A stretch of DNA of 45,099 nucleotides, taken from assembly GCF_004010325.2 (NCBI RefSeq), contig NZ_SADR02000038.1, forward strand, positions 1-45,099. Direction: 5' to 3'. Made by a program: the position numbers and the translations under genes. Each line of letters starts with the position of its first letter. Position 1 is the first letter of the stretch. The stretch is from Mesorhizobium sp. M00.F.Ca.ET.216.01.1.1 (GTDB lineage Bacteria > Pseudomonadota > Alphaproteobacteria > Rhizobiales > Rhizobiaceae). This document shows positions 42,294-45,099 of this stretch, piece by piece. The notes beneath the pieces were generated by a model, which saw nothing but the letters and a program-made list of their open reading frames with translations, was not told the DNA's origin and made no database searches.

Positions 42294-43469
42294 TTACCTG
42301 GATGGAACCACCATCGCCCGTGGGAGGCGGCTGATCCGGTGGAATGACCAAAGGAGGAAAGGACAAAGGAGGAGTGCGGCAGCGCCGAAATCGAGCGCGA
42401 TGGTTGCTGTACCGGCCCAAGTCGCAAGTTTGCCGCCGATCGCCGGGGCGGCCAACATGCCGGCATAGTAGACCGTGTAGAACACTCCCATCCCGATCGA
42501 TCGCGTTCTTTGATCGAGCACCCGTGCGGGCAAGCTCATAATCGCGCCGGCAGGCAGGCCGCATACGACCCCCATGGTAATGATGAGGGGAAGCACTGGT
42601 CCGCTTCGCGACAGAACGAGCATTAGGAGTGCAAAACCGACACAGCCCGCGGTGAGGACCGCGTCGCCGCGTTTGCTGCGATCGGCCAGCAAGCCACCCA
42701 GGGGGACCGAAAGGGTGGCCAGCCAAAGCACCACGCTGGTCGCCGATCCCGCCTCCGGGCTGGACCAGCCGCGCTCGACAAGCATTGAGGGGCCGAAGCT
42801 GAAGACCATTGCGAAGCCGACATTGTAGAGACACCAGATCAGGCCGGCAGTGATGAGGGCGAAGGTGGTCCCGGCAGAAATGCCGCGGCGTTCGATCCCA
42901 CCGGCGGGCAATACCTCCGGGGCGCGATAGACGATGGCCATGAGGCCGATGCCGACGATAATCAGGACTGAAACGGCAGTGCCCACGGCGGTCATCCCGA
43001 ACGTCGTCCCGATTGCCGGCAATAGCATGAGAGCGATAGCGATGCCTGCTGGCCACGAGTTGATGTAGATGGCCATGGCGGTTGCGATTTCCCGTCCGGC
43101 AAACCAGTCGGCGACCATCTTGGTCATCAGGACATTCAGGAGGACACCGCCTGTGCCGCCGATCAATCGGCCGCCGATCTGCAGGCTCCAGGACGCCGAC
43201 GCCGTCATCAGCATTTCACCCGCCAGCATCATCGCGAGGCCGGCGAGAACGGTCGCCTTGTCGCCATAGCGCTGACCGATGGTCGCGCCGGGCAGGGCCA
43301 ACGCTAGTCCCGGTGCAAGATAGAGACCGATCAGAATACCTATGTCGGCCAGGCTCGCACCGAGGCTGTCGCTGACCAGGGGCGCGACGGCGGCGACGCT
43401 CTGAAACTGAAACGCCATTGCGGCGCGGGCGACAAACAGGACAGCAAGGATCGTCCAGCGACTGCGCAC
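42294..43469 (-). CDS. MFS transporter
   Basis: This 391-residue protein has about 12 transmembrane segments. Conserved MFS elements are GQRYGDKATVLAGLAMM in the loop between helices 2 and 3, GRLIGGTGGVLLNVLMTKMVADWF in helix 4-5, and LGGLLADRSKRGDAV in the second half. It resembles the CynX/NNP-like MFS_1 branch without clear substrate. It lies 23 bases after the broken FAD oxidase and reads in the same direction, so the two were probably cotranscribed. Confidence 0.92.
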   Translation of the reverse strand: MRSRWTILAVLFVARAAMAFQFQSVAAVAPLVSDSLGASLADIGILIGLYLAPGLALALPGATIGQRYGDKATVLAGLAMMLAGEMLMTASASWSLQIGGRLIGGTGGVLLNVLMTKMVADWFAGREIATAMAIYINSWPAGIAIALMLLPAIGTTFGMTAVGTAVSVLIIVGIGLMAIVYRAPEVLPAGGIERRGISAGTTFALITAGLIWCLYNVGFAMVFSFGPSMLVERGWSSPEAGSATSVVLWLATLSVPLGGLLADRSKRGDAVLTAGCVGFALLMLVLSRSGPVLPLIITMGVVCGLPAGAIMSLPARVLDQRTRSIGMGVFYTVYYAGMLAAPAIGGKLATWAGTATIALDFGAAALLLCPFLLWSFHRISRLPRAMVVPSR

Positions 43470-43491
43470 GGTTCCCCCACGGATTTGCGAA

Positions 43492-44575
43492 TTATCCAGG
43501 CCTGATATTCTGATTCAATCGAAAGAAATTGGTCGGGTCGTATTGCTTCTTGATGGCGGCGAGGCGCGCATAATTGGCGCCGTAGGCATCACGCACGCGC
43601 TCGTCACCCTCATCACCGAGATTGTTGGCATAGACGCCGCCGGTTGAGAAGTGGTCTGACCGCATTCCACAGGTCGCGCGCCCAGCGGGTATTTGCCTCG
43701 TCATCGGCCGGATCGTCCCAGATGGCGATCGGGAAGCGGTCAAGGGCCGCATCGCGGTTGGCATAGGGCGAGTGCGACGCGGGCACGCGAGCGATCGCGC
43801 CGCCGACCTGCTGGAAAACCAGCAGGGAGGAGTGATTGGGAGCCCTCGCGTAACTGTCGAGCAGCGCCTCGATCGCACCATCGCTGATCTCGCGCATGAA
43901 CTGCGCTTTCCAGTAATAGCGCCGCCCGCGTGGAAAGAGGCTGTCGCCCGCCGATTGAATCTGGAGGTAAGGAATGGCCTGAAGGCGACTGTCGATGGGG
44001 GATCCGAATTTCATCAGCGGCGCAATGATAGGTCCGCCAGCTTCGGGTGACCCGACATAGCAAGCCGAGATGCAGAAGGCCCGGTCACCGGAGGGCAGCG
44101 TCACGAGCGCGGCATCGACGCTCACCTCGTCCGGGGCGTCGCGGGAGAATTCATCGTAAAACCGCATGGCCTCGCGCGCGTGACTGTAGGCGTGCAGCAC
44201 CGAGCCCATGAGAAGCGCCGTGCCGAGCGGGTGCAGCCGGTATTCGAACGCCGTCACTATGCCGAAATTGCCGCCGCCGCCTCGCAAGGCCCAGAACAGG
44301 TCGGGATGCTCGCTGGCGCTTGTCCGCAACAACCGTCCGTCAGCCGTGACAATTTCAGCCGCAATCAAATTATCGCAGCTCAGTCCGTGCTTTCGCCCGA
44401 GCTTGCCGAAGCCACCACCCAGCGTCAGGCCGGCAATACCGGTGTCGCTGTTCACGCCCATGGTCGTGGCGAGGCCGTGTGCCTGCGTGGCTGCGTCGAA
44501 CTCGCCGAGGGTCAGGCCGGCTTCGGCCCTGGCGATGCGGCGCTCGGGATCAACGACGATTATCTTCATGCCGCC
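43492..44575 (-). pseudogene. BBE-type FAD-linked oxidase, frameshifted and cut by an IS
   Basis: From about 44571 the frame gives VDPERRIARAEAGLTLGEFD, GVNSDTGIAGLTLGGGFGKLGRKHGL, LFWALRGGGGNFGIVTAFEYRLHP, the FAD-binding PP-loop core of a berberine-bridge-like oxidase. Near 43652 the frame must shift to continue as FSTGGVYANNLGDEGDERVRDAYG and KKQYDPTNFFRLNQNIRPG, the C-terminal BBE segment. The first about 90 residues (with the RGGGHN-type FAD site) are missing because the region upstream of 44575 holds IS sequence. A broken gene, probably once in an operon with the MFS transporter. Confidence 0.85.
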
Positions 44576-45099
44576 TAGTCTAGTGCGCGTCCATAAAGGG
44601 CAGTTTTTCTGAGGTTTCAAGGGTCGTTTGGCCGCGCAACCGGTGCTGGTTGGCGCGCTTGGTGGCACGAGGGCGTGCAGATCGCGAGCGAGAGCATTTG
44701 CAGCGGCCACGTCAGCATAGGGGGGTATCGGCCAGCGCCCGCCGGCGTGCCCACCACTGAGCGCGGTCGGATGAGTGGCGTCAGATCGGTTTGAGGCGGG
44801 TGAAGAGTACGAGGTTGTAAGCCACCACAGAGGACCAGACATAGGTCTTGAAGTGGTCGAGCCCGCGCCAAGTGCAGCGCCTCAAGCCGTAGGCGCGTTT
44901 CAGGCAGGAGATGCCGGCCTCGATGCCGGCGCGGAAGTTGCGCAGCTTGCGATAAACCCAATTGCTTTTGGCCATGTCTTCGACCTTGAGGCCGCTCTTC
45001 TTGTGGAAGGCCATGTCGCGCACGCCCCAGGCCTTGGCCCGGCGCAGATTTTCGCGGCTGGCATAGCCGCCGTCGGCCGCCGCCTGCCGCGGCGCCTGG
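44576..45099 (-). mobile_element. Partial ISNCY-like insertion element
   Basis: The transposase frame runs off the window. The right end of the element lies near 44576-44610, since coding homology for the FAD oxidase stops there. About 175 bases between the transposase stop and this border are the IS terminal region. The other half of the element lies outside the window, so completeness cannot be judged. Confidence 0.6.
44784..45099 (-). CDS. DDE transposase C-terminal part (ISNCY-like), runs off the window
   Basis: Read from the window edge, the protein contains RQAAADGGYASRENLRRAKA, with a likely catalytic Asp, then GVRDMAFHKKSGLKVEDMAK, YRKLRNFRAGIEAGISCLKR (catalytic Glu in the GIE motif) and RAYGLRRCTWRGLDHFKTYV, ending VLFTRLKPI at a stop at 44784-44786. 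This pattern matches transposases annotated as ISNCY family, related to IS5/IS1182 types. Only the last about 105 residues are in the window, in frame with no stop. Confidence 0.8.

Noticed and set aside
1..45099. CRISPR arrays, tRNA or rRNA genes
   Set aside because: No regularly spaced direct repeats, and no tRNA or rRNA sequence recognised in the window by eye.

Overview
The window looks like an alphaproteobacterial chromosome or large replicon, most likely from the order Rhizobiales (Hyphomicrobiales). The basis is high GC, the norEFCBQD order, an FNR/NnrR-type box with TTGCG-N4-CGCAA symmetry, fix-type cbb3 oxidase genes, and accessory content typical of rhizobia (DUF3606, LigD, IS21, IS110). 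This is inference from gene content and style; there is no rRNA or other marker gene to fix the genus.

Region 1 (about 230-15660) is a low-oxygen and denitrification respiratory block. It opens with a frameshifted 3' remnant of a copper nitrite reductase gene (nirK). Next is a tiny two-helix membrane protein divergent from norE, then norE-norF-norC-norB-norQ-norD encoding nitric oxide reductase and its assembly factors. A convergent strong terminator separates norD from hemN (oxygen-independent coproporphyrinogen III dehydrogenase). hemN is divergent from a 44-residue membrane peptide and ccoNOQP (cbb3 oxidase). A 68-residue membrane protein and a DUF2189 membrane protein follow, sitting where ccoG/ccoH usually are, then ccoI and ccoS. 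Together these genes supply heme, NO reduction and high-affinity O2 respiration. All are intact except nirK.

Region 2 (about 15890-20210) starts with an intact divergent LysR regulator and SDR pair. It then becomes a gene graveyard: a frameshifted glycosyltransferase 9 gene, a 3' piece of lpxD, a 3' piece of an IS110 (IS1111 group) transposase, and a 3' piece of an acyl-CoA thioesterase.

Region 3 (about 20376-28994, all minus strand) is the most interesting part. It is a tightly packed, apparently intact operon. In transcription order it encodes an acylphosphatase-like small protein, a stand-alone Rieske protein, a Rieske-oxygenase catalytic subunit that lacks the Rieske motif, a GST-like protein, a purine-deaminase-type amidohydrolase, and a complete BMP-type ABC transporter (binding protein, double ATPase, two permeases). 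The split oxygenase plus GST-like subunit resembles the NdmC/NdmD/NdmE caffeine N7-demethylase arrangement. The transporter and deaminase also point to purine-like substrates. I infer uptake and oxidative attack on a (methylated or oxidised) purine or similar N-heterocycle.

Region 4 (about 29314-45099) is accessory DNA. It has a complete IS21-family element, then an SRPBCC protein, a class III nucleotide cyclase, and a decayed RES/Xre-type toxin-antitoxin pair. Next come DUF3606, a PE-less LigD (ligase plus polymerase), DUF4326 and WGR remnants, HU, a glucoamylase-family (GH144-like) protein and a 31-residue membrane peptide with a strong ribosome binding site. A frameshifted two-domain VOC protein, a sulfotransferase-like protein, a TPR remnant of a cyclase and an MFS transporter follow. 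The window ends with a BBE-type FAD oxidase broken at both ends and a partial ISNCY-like transposase. No tRNA, rRNA or CRISPR array was seen.
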